Notes: generated from the sequence alone by a model not told the origin. 50,610 bases of DNA from AC2028 sp002373595 (GCA_946616365.1 CAMOIX010000015.1:1-50610), one strand, 5' to 3'; shown: positions 7,664 to 17,779, counted from the stretch's first letter. Program-made: numbers and translations.

Positions 7664-8361
7664 CGGACATCAAGCATCTGGCCATTATCCTCGACGGCAA
7701 CGGCAGATGGGCCAAGAAGCGCGGACTTCCGCGAAATGCGGGCCACGTTCAGGGCGCGCGCGTCGTTGAGGACATGTGCGAGATAGTCTGGAACAAAGGA
7801 ATCAAATATTTCACGGTTTACGCATTCTCCACGGAGAATTGGAACCGTCCACAGGAGGAGGTCGATGCGCTCATGGGCCTTCTTCGCAATTATATGAAAA
7901 ATGCAGAGAAGCGCGCGATGAAGAACAATATGCGCGTGCGGGTTATCGGCGACAAGACGAGACTGGCAGATGACCTTCGCGACAGTATCGCTTCTCTCGA
8001 AGAGAAGACCGCCGGAAATACCGGACTCGGATTTCAGATAGCGATCAATTACGGAGGCAGGGACGAGATCACGAGGGGTGTCAGATCCATTGCAGAGCGA
8101 GTGGCAAACGGTGAGATAGGCGCGGAGGACATCACTTCCGATATGATCACGGACAGCCTTGATACCGCAGGGATACCGGATCCCGACCTTCTCATCCGCA
8201 CATGCGGAGAGGAGAGGATATCCAATTTCCTTCTCTGGCAGCTGGCTTATTCAGAGTTTTATTTTACCGATGTTGCATGGCCTGATTTCAATGAGACCGA
8301 GCTGGACAAGGCTCTCGAAGCCTATGCCGGCAGAACGAGACGATTCGGAGGGCTTAAATAG
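7660..8361 (+). CDS. uppS: Isoprenyl transferase (undecaprenyl diphosphate synthase)
   Basis: cis-Prenyltransferase that makes the C55 lipid carrier for peptidoglycan and other wall polymers. Signatures are IILDGNGRWAKKRGLP (residues about 9-24, catalytic Asp in DGNGRW), the VYAFSTENW block (about 49-57), and the C-terminal region RTCGEERISNFLLWQ with AYSEFYF. It has 233 residues, as expected. ATG overlaps the frr stop, and its TAG stop shares a base with the GTG start of cdsA. It feeds the lipid-carrier and wall genes elsewhere in the window. Confidence 0.96.
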   Translation: MTDIKHLAIILDGNGRWAKKRGLPRNAGHVQGARVVEDMCEIVWNKGIKYFTVYAFSTENWNRPQEEVDALMGLLRNYMKNAEKRAMKNNMRVRVIGDKTRLADDLRDSIASLEEKTAGNTGLGFQIAINYGGRDEITRGVRSIAERVANGEIGAEDITSDMITDSLDTAGIPDPDLLIRTCGEERISNFLLWQLAYSEFYFTDVAWPDFNETELDKALEAYAGRTRRFGGLK

Positions 8362-9251
8362 TGTTTGTTAAGAGACTGATAAGCGGCATAGTACTTTTGG
8401 TTCTCATCATCACTCTTTTCGCTTTCGGCGGATGCATTCTTGCCGCCGGTCTTTTGCTGATATCTCTCATCGCATATGTAGAGCTTTCCAAAGTGTTTGA
8501 TAAGAATGACGGAAAGTGGAAGCCCTGTGCATCCGATCTGATAGGACTCACGACCATTGTTGCATATTATGTCGTAACTTACCTTGTCTACAAACCGACT
8601 CCCCGCGGCGACGGGAAACTGATCATGCCTGATATGACATATGTGCTCCTTATCGCAGGAGTACTGATGCTCGCGCAGATGATTATCTATGTTAAGAGAT
8701 TTCCCGAGCTTGATGCGGACCGCATCGCTCATTCGATATTCTCGTTTTTCTATGCACCCTTTATGCTGTCCTTTATCTACTTCTTACGAGAGACGGGAGA
8801 GCATTCGCACCTTGTATGGATCGTGCTCATATGCTCATGGGGGTGCGATACCTGTGCGTACTGCGTGGGTGTGCTCATCGGCAAGCACAGAGTATTCCCC
8901 AAGCTCTCGCCCAAGAAGACCATGGAGGGCTGCATCGGAGGAATAGTCGGCGCTGCGATAATAGGCGCGCTCTATGGTTACTCCTATGTGAGCAGATTCC
9001 ATCCTGTAAACTTCGCCGGACTTAACGGCAGACTGGGCACGGCAATCGTGCTGTCACTCATCTGCGGTGTCGGAAGCATAGCAGGTATGATAGGGGATCT
9101 CGCTGCATCGGGCATCAAGAGAAATAAAGGAATCAAAGATTACGGAACGCTTATACCGGGACACGGCGGTATCATGGACAGATTTGACAGTATCACCGTC
9201 GCTGCACCGATAGTATATATCTTAAGCTATTTGATCATTTTCGGAGTATGA
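8361..9251 (+). CDS. cdsA: Phosphatidate cytidylyltransferase
   Basis: Integral membrane enzyme that makes CDP-diacylglycerol from phosphatidate and CTP for phospholipid synthesis. The 296-residue protein has about seven hydrophobic spans, and the family signature near the C-terminus is clear: GDLAASGIKRNKGIKDYG, then IPGHGGIMDRFDS. The start is GTG, sharing its first base with the uppS stop codon; no independent Shine-Dalgarno is obvious, which fits coupling. Confidence 0.95.
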   Translation: MFVKRLISGIVLLVLIITLFAFGGCILAAGLLLISLIAYVELSKVFDKNDGKWKPCASDLIGLTTIVAYYVVTYLVYKPTPRGDGKLIMPDMTYVLLIAGVLMLAQMIIYVKRFPELDADRIAHSIFSFFYAPFMLSFIYFLRETGEHSHLVWIVLICSWGCDTCAYCVGVLIGKHRVFPKLSPKKTMEGCIGGIVGAAIIGALYGYSYVSRFHPVNFAGLNGRLGTAIVLSLICGVGSIAGMIGDLAASGIKRNKGIKDYGTLIPGHGGIMDRFDSITVAAPIVYILSYLIIFGV

Positions 9252-10477
9252 ACAAACTGAAAACCCATTGCAAAAATATAGCGATACTCGGATCTACCGG
9301 CTCCATCGGGACGCAGACTCTTCAGGTGGTGAGAGAGAGCGCGTCATATAAAGATGCAGACGGAAACTCTCAGGAGCTTAATGTCGTAGGACTTGCCGCA
9401 GGCAGGAATGCTAAGCTTCTCGAAGAGCAGATAAGGGAATTTAAGCCCCGTATCGCAGTGCTCTATGATGAAAAGGCAGCTGCGGAATTAAAGCAGGCTG
9501 TACAGGATATTGATGTAAAGGTACTCTCCGGTATGGAGGGGCTTATCGAGATGTCGCGCATGGAAGACTGTGAGATGCTCGTCACCGGTATAGTCGGTAT
9601 GATCGGCATACGCCCCACCATCGCGGCTATAGAAACAGGCAAAGACATTGCACTTGCCAATAAAGAAACTCTCGTATGTGCGGGACATATCATCATGTCC
9701 CTTGCGAAGAAGATGGGTGTTAAGATACTTCCCGTAGACAGCGAGCATTCTGCGATATTCCAGTCGCTCCAGTCCAGGAGCCCTTCTTTTACGGAAGGTG
9801 AGACTGTTCCGGGAGCGGGTAACAGCGAGATCAGAAAGATACTCCTCACCGCATCCGGCGGACCTTTCAGAGGAATGAAGAAAGAGGACCTTGCGGGCAA
9901 GACATGCTCGGAGGCATTGAAGCACCCCAACTGGAATATGGGTGCAAAGGTTACCATAGACTCTGCAAGCCTTGTAAATAAAGGCCTCGAAGTCATGGAA
10001 GCAAGGTGGCTCTTCGGAGTGCCTGTAGATGATATCACGGTGGTCATCCATCCGCAGAGTATACTTCACTCCGCTGTAGAGTATACCGACGGTGCAGTTG
10101 TAGGACAGATGGGGACACCGGATATGAAGCTTCCCATCAGGTATGCGCTCTTTTATCCTGAGAGGAAATATTCTCCCGACAGGAGACTCGACCTTTTTGA
10201 GATCGGAAGCCTTACATTTGAAAAGCCGGACACAGAAGTGTTCAAGGGACTGGCACTTGCTCTTCGCGCAGCCAAGACGGGCGGAAGTATGCCGACAGTA
10301 TTTAATGCTGCAAATGAAGTTGCTGTCGCGAGATTTCTTAAAAACGAGATTGGATTTCTCGACATATATGAGACGATCGAGAAAGCAATGGATGCACATG
10401 TGTGCGTAGCTGATCCGGATGTAGGAGACATCCTGGAAGCGGAGAAGAGTACGCACGCTTTACTTGGAGGTTTTTGA
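9248..10477 (+). CDS. dxr: 1-deoxy-D-xylulose 5-phosphate reductoisomerase
   Basis: Second enzyme of the MEP isoprenoid pathway; rearranges and reduces DXP to MEP with NADPH. NADPH-binding GSTGSIGTQT lies at about residues 15-24, NKETLVCAG near 138-146, metal-binding DSEHSAIFQ near 165-173, and ASGGPFRG near 200-207. The length of 409 is slightly above the usual 380-400, through small loops around 100-110 and 175-195. It overlaps cdsA by ATGA. With ispF at 32832 it shows that the organism uses the MEP route. Confidence 0.96.
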   Translation: MNKLKTHCKNIAILGSTGSIGTQTLQVVRESASYKDADGNSQELNVVGLAAGRNAKLLEEQIREFKPRIAVLYDEKAAAELKQAVQDIDVKVLSGMEGLIEMSRMEDCEMLVTGIVGMIGIRPTIAAIETGKDIALANKETLVCAGHIIMSLAKKMGVKILPVDSEHSAIFQSLQSRSPSFTEGETVPGAGNSEIRKILLTASGGPFRGMKKEDLAGKTCSEALKHPNWNMGAKVTIDSASLVNKGLEVMEARWLFGVPVDDITVVIHPQSILHSAVEYTDGAVVGQMGTPDMKLPIRYALFYPERKYSPDRRLDLFEIGSLTFEKPDTEVFKGLALALRAAKTGGSMPTVFNAANEVAVARFLKNEIGFLDIYETIEKAMDAHVCVADPDVGDILEAEKSTHALLGGF

Positions 10478-10478
10478 T

Positions 10479-11582
10479 TTGCTGCCCACAGTTATATGGT
10501 TTTTCGTCCTTTTCGGACTTGTAGTTTTATCACATGAATTCGGACATTTTATCGTCGCTAAAGCGAGCGGTATAGGTGTCAAAGAATTTTTCATCGGTTT
10601 CGGACCGACTCTTTTTTCATTCAAAAGAAAGGGAACCAAGTATTCCATAAAGCTCCTTCCTCTTGGCGGTGCGTGCGTATTTGAAGGTATGGACGGACTT
10701 GTCGATGAGAAGGAAGAGAAGGATGCGCAGGTTTCCGAGGCGTCCGATGAAGAGGAGGAAGCGCACTCAGGGTCTTTTCTCAAGGCTTCTGTATGGGCGA
10801 GATTTGCGACTGTATTTGCGGGACCTTTCTTTAATATCATCCTCGGATTTATCATCGCATTTATAATGGTCAACATGATCGAGATCAGAGACCCCGTTGC
10901 CACTCAGGTCATGGAGGGAAGTGCGGCGGAGGCAGCGGGACTGCACGATGGAGACAGGATCATCTCGCTTAACGGATCGAGGATCTATCTCTTTGATGAC
11001 ATATCACTTTTTAATGCGCTCTATAACGGCAAGGATGATGTGCTCGTCGTATATGAGAGAAACGGCGCAAAGGGAGAGACTGTATTAAAACCCCTCTACA
11101 GCGAGGAATACGGCAGATATATGCTCGGCATTTCCAACAGTGATTTCATCGACCTCAAAGGTGCAGATGCATTTAAGTATACCTGGTATGAGATGAGATA
11201 TAATCTCAAGATGACTTACGGAAGCCTCGGAATGCTCTTCGGAGGCAGGGTCAAGAGGACCGATGTTGCAGGTCCTGTAGGTGTCGCAGTCAATATAGTC
11301 GGTGCGACATATGAGAATACCAAGCAGTACGGATGGGTGACCGTGCTTGTAAATATGATGAATATAGCACTCATGCTGACGGTCAATCTCGCGATCATCA
11401 ATCTCCTTCCGATACCGGCGCTTGACGGCGGAAGACTGCTCTTTATCATTATCGAGATGCTTAGAGGAAAGCCCGTTCCTCCCGAGAAGGAAGCTATGGT
11501 GCACTTCGCGGGAACGATCTTTTTCCTCGTTCTGGTTGTTTTCATTTTCTTCAACGATCTGAGAAATATCTTCGGATTCTGA
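10479..11582 (+). CDS. rseP: RIP metalloprotease RseP (site-2 protease)
   Basis: Intramembrane zinc protease that cleaves anti-sigma factors or signal-peptide remnants in the membrane. The HEFGH zinc motif lies at about residues 19-23 in the first membrane span. A PDZ domain follows in the middle (about 145-215), and the second catalytic motif LDGGR occurs in the penultimate hydrophobic region. The start is assigned to TTG at 10479, just after the dxr stop and with GGAGG at 10466-10470 about eight bases before it; an upstream TTG at 10464 would overlap dxr and lacks such a site. An acidic insert of about 25 residues (DEKEEKDAQ to DEEEEAHSG) follows the first catalytic span and is longer than in well-known homologues. 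Confidence 0.93.
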   Translation: MLPTVIWFFVLFGLVVLSHEFGHFIVAKASGIGVKEFFIGFGPTLFSFKRKGTKYSIKLLPLGGACVFEGMDGLVDEKEEKDAQVSEASDEEEEAHSGSFLKASVWARFATVFAGPFFNIILGFIIAFIMVNMIEIRDPVATQVMEGSAAEAAGLHDGDRIISLNGSRIYLFDDISLFNALYNGKDDVLVVYERNGAKGETVLKPLYSEEYGRYMLGISNSDFIDLKGADAFKYTWYEMRYNLKMTYGSLGMLFGGRVKRTDVAGPVGVAVNIVGATYENTKQYGWVTVLVNMMNIALMLTVNLAIINLLPIPALDGGRLLFIIIEMLRGKPVPPEKEAMVHFAGTIFFLVLVVFIFFNDLRNIFGF

Positions 11583-11592
11583 AGGAGGTCCC

Positions 11593-12201
11593 ATGGATTA
11601 TTTGAGCGCTCACTCTTCATCGGAGAGTGATCATCTTGTATTGCAGCAGATATCGGTGTCGGGAGAACAGGCGCTGCTTGCCGTGCTCTGCCCGCGCAGC
11701 GCTGCGAATAAAGAAATATGCGATGAGATATGCGCATGGTTTCAGAATGAGATGCCTTCGCTTATAAAGAGAGTTGGCACGGAAGACGCGTTATCAGCGG
11801 GCGCAGAGTCTGTCCCGGAGAAACTGCAGGGCGGCTCGTCAGCTGCGCCACTCGCTCCCAAAACTGATCGCCCGCTCAGATCTTATCACGCACTCCTCCT
11901 GATATCGGGAAGCAGCGCATTCGCTTCGCAGTCAGGCGACGGATACGGCATATATCGCATTGCAAATGCTTTCGGCAGGAAGAAGATACTGCCCCTCACA
12001 GGTACCGACACCTCAGAGAAGATGCATATAGAGAGCGGATCACAGCTCATCATCGCTTCCTCGAAGCTTACTGCCTGCGCAAAGGAAAGTGATATAATAA
12101 ACTGTATCGAAGCGGGAGAGGCTTCAGGGAGACCTGAGAGAAGCCTTGCTGAGATCAGAGACATTAGCAAAGCAGGAATCATATGGATAAAGGCGAAATG
12201 A
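11593..12201 (+). CDS. Unknown protein upstream of a Ser/Thr kinase; possible degenerate PP2C-like
   Basis: A 202-residue protein with no firm family. An excellent GGAGG site precedes ATG, and it overlaps the kinase gene by 19 bases, so it is translated as part of that unit. The sequence has a central low-complexity Ser/Ala stretch (about 60-95). The second half contains HALLLISGSSAFASQSGDGYGIYRIANAFGRKK and SGSQLIIASSKLTAC, which in order recall a PP2C phosphatase end (a GDSR-like turn and a D-LLLCSDGLT strand), but the metal-binding aspartates are not in place. Kinase/PP2C gene pairs are common, so a phosphatase-derived partner is a reasonable but weak guess. No signal peptide or membrane span is seen. 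Confidence 0.5.
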   Translation: MDYLSAHSSSESDHLVLQQISVSGEQALLAVLCPRSAANKEICDEICAWFQNEMPSLIKRVGTEDALSAGAESVPEKLQGGSSAAPLAPKTDRPLRSYHALLLISGSSAFASQSGDGYGIYRIANAFGRKKILPLTGTDTSEKMHIESGSQLIIASSKLTACAKESDIINCIEAGEASGRPERSLAEIRDISKAGIIWIKAK

Positions 12202-13097
12202 ATAAAGACGAAATGAATAAGAGTGAAATGATCAAAGACGATATGATAGATATAACGGAAAAATTCGACGGAGTGCGCCTCGTAGGAGAGGGTGCATTCG
12301 GCTCGGTATATGCCGTGCATATTAAAGGCGAAAAAAGGACTGCAGCATTAAAGATCATTAACGACCTCAGTATCTGGAGAAACGAAAAGAGATTTCTTGC
12401 ACTCGCGGATCACCCTGCTTTTCCTAAGCTCGAGAGAGCCTGGGAGGAGGATGGCAAAGGGTGCCTTCTCATGAGCTATATATACGGGGAAAGACTCGAT
12501 GTCACTCTGGACAGGAGAGGGAGATTTAACCAGGCCGATGCCATGCGCATAGCACTGGGCATAGCGGACGGCATAGCATATCTGCAGCAGAGGGAAGGAC
12601 ATCCCGTATTTCGCGATATCAAGGCATCGAATATCATCTTACAGCCGGACGGAGAGCCTGCGATCGTGGACTTCGGGAGCGTATGCTTCCTGGAGGATGC
12701 GGGCAAGAGCCTCAGCGGAACGAAAGGCTACGCAGCCCCGGAGACTGAGGCAGGCCTATATACAGATGTCTACTCCTTCGGCAAGCTCTTCATGTACCTC
12801 CTCACAGGGGAAGCCCCTGCGGAAGGGTATCCCGGCAGGCTCCGCGAGTATGACCCGGCGCTCTCGCCCTCGTTGGAGCTCCTGATAGACGACTGTGTGA
12901 GCGATGAAGCGGGATACAGGCCGCCCGATATGTACAGTGTGCTCGACCGTATGATGACCATAGGCACGGCCACCCCGAGGAAGCTTAAAAAGATGGAAAA
13001 ACAGGCTGCCGCAGCCATGGCAAAGAGGGATATGGACCCTTCAGGCGGCGAAGCGGACGAAACCAGGGTAAAATACATCAAAAACATATCCGAATAG
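12183..13097 (+). CDS. Serine/threonine protein kinase, cytosolic
   Basis: An eukaryotic-type protein kinase with the Gly-rich loop GEGAFGSV (35-42), ATP lysine in AALKII (K57), a paired glutamate E68, catalytic loop FRDIKASN (143-150; D145, K147, N150), DFG (163-165) and GTKGYAAPE (179-187). The HRD histidine is replaced by Phe, which is tolerated in some active bacterial kinases. Unlike PknB-type enzymes it has no transmembrane or PASTA region; after the kinase core only a basic tail remains. The N-terminus contains Met-ending five-residue repeats (KGEMN, KDEMN, KSEMI, KDDMI), giving several in-frame ATGs, so the true start is uncertain; 12183 overlaps the previous gene. Substrate is unknown. 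Confidence 0.85.
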   Translation: MDKGEMNKDEMNKSEMIKDDMIDITEKFDGVRLVGEGAFGSVYAVHIKGEKRTAALKIINDLSIWRNEKRFLALADHPAFPKLERAWEEDGKGCLLMSYIYGERLDVTLDRRGRFNQADAMRIALGIADGIAYLQQREGHPVFRDIKASNIILQPDGEPAIVDFGSVCFLEDAGKSLSGTKGYAAPETEAGLYTDVYSFGKLFMYLLTGEAPAEGYPGRLREYDPALSPSLELLIDDCVSDEAGYRPPDMYSVLDRMMTIGTATPRKLKKMEKQAAAAMAKRDMDPSGGEADETRVKYIKNISE

Positions 13098-13111
13098 GGC
13101 AGGAAGGCGCG

Positions 13112-13140
13112 ATCCCACACAGATACAAAAAGTGTGGGAT
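13112..13140 (+). terminator. Hairpin terminator after kinase gene
   Basis: ATCCCACAC, an 11-base A-rich loop and GTGTGGGAT form a nine-base-pair stem 14 bases after the kinase stop, followed by a broken T-rich stretch (TCCTTGCTTTT). The T-rich part doubles as the -35 region of the transaldolase promoter. Confidence 0.65.
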
Positions 13141-13143
13141 TCC

Positions 13144-13172
13144 TTGCTTTTATGGCGCTTTTTCGGTATAAT
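13144..13172 (+). promoter_or_regulatory. Strong sigma-A promoter for transaldolase gene
   Basis: TTGCTT at 13144-13149, 17-base spacer and consensus TATAAT at 13167-13172. It starts a new unit that could run through tal, tig, clpP and beyond. Confidence 0.75.
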
Positions 13173-13223
13173 TATATGGCTTTTGCGAATAAATCATTCT
13201 CACCAAAAAAGGAGATTAAAGAG

Positions 13224-13880
13224 ATGAAATTTTTTATCGACACAGCTGACGTAAACGAGATCCGTGAAGCTAACGAAATGGGCATTATCTGCGGAGTTAC
13301 CACCAATCCTTCGCTTATCGCGAAGTCAGGCCGTGACTTCAATGAGGTTATAAAGGAGATCACCTCCATCGTTGACGGACCTATCAGCGGAGAGGTTAAG
13401 GCTACCACTCAGGATGCTGAGGGCATGATCAAAGAGGGACGCGAGATCGCCAAGATCCACAAGAACATGGTCGTTAAGATCCCCATGACCGCTGAGGGAC
13501 TCAAGGCTACCAAGGTTCTTTCAAGCGAGGGCATCAAGGTTAATGTTACTCTTATCTTCTCTGCAAACCAGGCACTTCTTGCAGCAAGAGCGGGAGCAGC
13601 TTACGTTTCTCCCTTCCTCGGCAGACTCGATGATATCAACGAGCGCGGCGTAGACCTCATCAGTGAGATCTCCGACATCTTTGCAGTATCCGATATCGAT
13701 ACCGAGATCATCAGCGCTTCCGTCCGCAATCCCATCCACTGCACCGACTGTGCACTCGCAGGTGCGGACATCGCTACCGTTCCTTACAAGGTTCTCATGC
13801 AGATGGTAAATCATCCCCTTACCACTCAGGGAATCGAGAAGTTCGTAGCGGACTACAAGGCTGTTTTCGGTGACAAATAA
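13224..13880 (+). CDS. tal: Transaldolase, short fructose-6-phosphate aldolase-like type
   Basis: A 218-residue enzyme of the small TalC/MipB-like transaldolase group in the pentose phosphate pathway. It begins MKFFIDTADVNEI and GVTTNPSL follows near residues 25-32. The Schiff-base lysine is in VVKIPMT (about residue 83-89), then NVTLIFSANQALLAARAGA and VSPFLGRLDD. Start 13224 is fixed by AAAGGAG just upstream and by the family N-terminus; an in-frame upstream ATG at 13134 overlaps the promoter and cannot be used. Transaldolase versus fructose-6-phosphate aldolase activity cannot be separated confidently from sequence alone. Strong codon bias suggests high expression. Confidence 0.93.
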   Translation: MKFFIDTADVNEIREANEMGIICGVTTNPSLIAKSGRDFNEVIKEITSIVDGPISGEVKATTQDAEGMIKEGREIAKIHKNMVVKIPMTAEGLKATKVLSSEGIKVNVTLIFSANQALLAARAGAAYVSPFLGRLDDINERGVDLISEISDIFAVSDIDTEIISASVRNPIHCTDCALAGADIATVPYKVLMQMVNHPLTTQGIEKFVADYKAVFGDK

Positions 13881-13907
13881 ATTTTTATAGAAAGTGAGAT
13901 TTTTGTA

Positions 13908-15215
13908 ATGAGCGTTAGTGTTGAAAAACTTGAAGGAAGCATGGCTAAGCTTACGATCGAGGTTCCTGCTGAGGACTTTGAAAAGGCGATCGAGAAAGCG
14001 TACAACAAGGAGAGGGGCAGGATCAATCTTCCCGGATTCCGTAAGGGTAAGGCACCCCGTCAGGCTATAGAGCATGCTTACGGCAAGGAAGTATTCTATG
14101 AGGGAGCAGTCAATGAACTCGTTCCCGATGCATACGACAAGGCATACGATGAGTGCGGCGAGAAGATCGTATCCCAGCCCAAGATCGAGGTCATCCAGGC
14201 AGAGTCCGGCAAGCCCTTCATCTTCACGGCTACCGTAGCACTCAATCCTCCCGTAGAGCTCGGCAAGTACAAGGGCGTGGAAGTATCCGCTCCCGATCTT
14301 AAGGTATCCGATGAGGATATCGATGCAGAGCTTGAGAGAGTAAGAGAGAGACAGGCACGTACCGTAGAGGTAACCGATCGTGCCGTAAAGGATAAGGACC
14401 AGACCGTTATCGACTTCGAAGGCTTCGTAGACGGAGTTGCATTCGCAGGCGGCAAGGGCACCGATTATCCTCTTACCATCGGTTCCGGACAGTTCATCCC
14501 CGGATTTGAGGAGGCTCTCATCGGAGCAAAGATCGGAGAGGAAGTTGATGTAAATGTATCCTTCCCCGAGGATTATCATGAGGAGTCCCTCAAGGGCAAG
14601 CCCGCACTTTTCAAGTGCACCGTTAAGTCCATCAAGGAGAAGGTTCTTCCCGAGCTTGATGACGAGTTTGCTTCCGAGGTTTCCGAGTTCGAGAATATGA
14701 AGGACTATCGCGAGAGCATCCGCGCTGAGATCGAGACCAAGAAGATCTCCGATGCCAAGAGCGACAAGCAGGACGAAGCTATGGACAAGATCATCGAAGA
14801 CTCCAAGATGGAGATCCCCGATGCAATGCTTGAGACCGAGCAGCAGTCCATGATCCGCGACTTCGCTCAGCAGATCCGCATGCAGGGAATGGATATCGAT
14901 CAGTATATGAAGTTTACCGGCATGACCAACGAGAAGTTCATGGAGCAGGTTAAGCCCCAGGCTCTCAAGAGGATCCGGAGCAGACTCGTACTCGAGGCTA
15001 TCGCTGAGAAGGAGGGACTCACCGTTACCGATGAGGACTTTGAGAAAGAGCTTGAGACCATGTCCGAAACTTATCAGATCGAGAAGGACAAGGCTCGCGA
15101 GATGCTTGGAGAGAGCGGCAGAAAGCAGGTCGAGGCAGATCTTCTTATCCGCAAGGCTCTTGACTTTGTAACGGACAACGCAAAGGAAAAGAAAACAAAG
15201 AAAAAGGAGAGTTAA
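13908..15215 (+). CDS. tig: Trigger factor
   Basis: Ribosome-associated chaperone and peptidyl-prolyl isomerase. The N-terminal ribosome-binding domain has the signature region LPGFRKGKAP (about residues 40-49). The FKBP-like domain (about 160-245) includes DFEGFVDG and FIPGFEEALIG. The C-terminal helical chaperone arms end in a Lys-rich tail (KEKKTKKKES). Length 435 is typical. It directly precedes clpP and clpX, the classic tig-clpP-clpX order linking nascent-chain folding and proteolysis. The start has a moderate AAAGTGAG site. Confidence 0.96.
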   Translation: MSVSVEKLEGSMAKLTIEVPAEDFEKAIEKAYNKERGRINLPGFRKGKAPRQAIEHAYGKEVFYEGAVNELVPDAYDKAYDECGEKIVSQPKIEVIQAESGKPFIFTATVALNPPVELGKYKGVEVSAPDLKVSDEDIDAELERVRERQARTVEVTDRAVKDKDQTVIDFEGFVDGVAFAGGKGTDYPLTIGSGQFIPGFEEALIGAKIGEEVDVNVSFPEDYHEESLKGKPALFKCTVKSIKEKVLPELDDEFASEVSEFENMKDYRESIRAEIETKKISDAKSDKQDEAMDKIIEDSKMEIPDAMLETEQQSMIRDFAQQIRMQGMDIDQYMKFTGMTNEKFMEQVKPQALKRIRSRLVLEAIAEKEGLTVTDEDFEKELETMSETYQIEKDKAREMLGESGRKQVEADLLIRKALDFVTDNAKEKKTKKKES

Positions 15216-15827
15216 ATGAGTTTGATACCTTATGTCATTGAGCAGACCAGCAAGGGCGAGCGTTCATACGACATCTACTCCAGACTTTTAAAGGATCGTA
15301 TCATCTTTCTCGGAGAGGAAGTAAATGAGAATTCCGCAGCGGTCATCGTTGCACAGCTCCTCTTCCTCGAGGCTGAGGATCCCGAGAAGGACATCCACAT
15401 CTACATCAACAGCCCCGGCGGAAGCGTTACCGCAGGTATGGCGATCTACGATACCATGAGATACATCAAGTGCGATGTCAACACCGTATGTATCGGAATG
15501 GCAGCCAGCATGGGAGCATTCCTCCTTGCAGGCGGCGAGAAGGGTAAGAGATATGCTCTTCCCAATGCCGAGATCATGATCCACCAGCCTCTCGGCGGCG
15601 CACAGGGACAGGCTACCGAGATCGAGATCGCGGCTAAGCACATACTCCAAACCAAGGAGAAGCTGAACCGCATCCTCGCTGAGAATACCGGCAAGGATCT
15701 CGAGACTGTCACCAAGGACACCGATCGTGACAATTGGCTCACCGCACAGGAAGCTATGGAATACGGCCTCGTAGACAAGGTCATCACCTTCCATGATGCT
15801 GACAAGGAAGCCAAAAAGAGCAAGTAA
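15216..15827 (+). CDS. clpP: ATP-dependent Clp protease proteolytic subunit
   Basis: Serine protease subunit that forms the tetradecameric chamber for ClpX (and ClpC/A) unfoldases. The nucleophile Ser is in GMAASMGAFLL (about 94-104), His in MIHQPLGG (about 121-128) and the Asp follows near DTDRDNW. Start ATG follows the tig TAA without a gap, with AAAGGAG in the end of tig. At 203 residues it is of normal size. A stable hairpin follows it before clpX. Confidence 0.97.
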   Translation: MSLIPYVIEQTSKGERSYDIYSRLLKDRIIFLGEEVNENSAAVIVAQLLFLEAEDPEKDIHIYINSPGGSVTAGMAIYDTMRYIKCDVNTVCIGMAASMGAFLLAGGEKGKRYALPNAEIMIHQPLGGAQGQATEIEIAAKHILQTKEKLNRILAENTGKDLETVTKDTDRDNWLTAQEAMEYGLVDKVITFHDADKEAKKSK

Positions 15828-15833
15828 ATCTTT

Positions 15834-15860
15834 CAGGGACCGCCCGCGTGGCGGTTCCTG
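15834..15860 (+). terminator. Stem-loop between clpP and clpX
   Basis: CAGGGACCGCC, loop CGCGT, GGCGGTTCCTG: an 11-pair stem with one G-T wobble, seven bases after the clpP stop. No T-run follows, so it more likely limits read-through or marks an mRNA processing/stability point than acts as a full terminator. Confidence 0.55.
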
Positions 15861-15891
15861 TCAGTAAGGAAAAATTCTTAAGGAAAAGGAT

Positions 15892-17187
<1,296 letters not shown>

Positions 17188-17188
17188 T

Positions 17189-17779
17189 ATGGTTATTAAG
17201 AGCGCAGAACTTGAAACAGTAATAGGAATCACAAGTAAGCTTCCGGAGAATCACCTTCCGGAAGTTGCTTTTGCGGGCAGATCCAATGTCGGTAAATCAT
17301 CGCTTATCAACGCACTCTTAAATCGCAAGAATCTCGCCCGCACGAGTTCCGCACCGGGCAAGACTCAGACGATCAACTTTTACAATATCAATAAAGAGAT
17401 CTATTTTGTCGATCTTCCGGGATACGGATATGCTTCGACTTCCAAGGAGACGAGAGCGAAGTGGGGCAAGATGATCGAGAGGTACCTTACCAAATCCGAA
17501 GTTCTGAAGGGCATATTCCTTCTTGTTGATATCAGACACAAGCCTTCAAATGATGATGTAATGATGTACGAATGGGTGGTGAGCATGGGCTTTCATCCTA
17601 TCGTCATAGCAACGAAACTCGACAAATTAAAACGCAGCCAGGTCGCAGGTGCGCTCAAGGTTGTAAGAGAGACACTGGGCATGGAAAAGGATGCAGTACT
17701 CATTCCTTTTTCGGCGGAAACCAGGCAGGGGAAAGAGGAGATCTATGGAATCATCGAATCAGTCATTGCAGGAGAATAA
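17189..17779 (+). CDS. engB: Ribosome biogenesis GTPase YsxC/EngB
   Basis: Essential GTPase in large ribosomal subunit assembly. G1 is GRSNVGKSSLIN (about residues 29-40), the switch region contains SSAPGKTQTINFY, G3 is DLPGYG (about 75-80), G4 is ATKLDK (about 144-149) and G5 is PFSAET. It has 196 residues, as in homologues. The start lies one base after the clpX stop, as in the common lonA/clpX-engB order. Its last 35 bases overlap the next gene. Confidence 0.95.
   Translation: MVIKSAELETVIGITSKLPENHLPEVAFAGRSNVGKSSLINALLNRKNLARTSSAPGKTQTINFYNINKEIYFVDLPGYGYASTSKETRAKWGKMIERYLTKSEVLKGIFLLVDIRHKPSNDDVMMYEWVVSMGFHPIVIATKLDKLKRSQVAGALKVVRETLGMEKDAVLIPFSAETRQGKEEIYGIIESVIAGE

Noticed and set aside
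13134..13223. N-terminal extension of transaldolase
   Set aside because: It begins upstream of the -10 of the promoter and lacks a ribosome site; the family N-terminus is at 13224.
13521..14579. 352-residue minus-strand frame over tal and tig
   Set aside because: Antisense to two unmistakable, codon-biased housekeeping genes; its protein looks like no family.
15834..15860. Full intrinsic terminator between clpP and clpX
   Set aside because: The stem is strong but no T-run follows, so complete termination is not supported.
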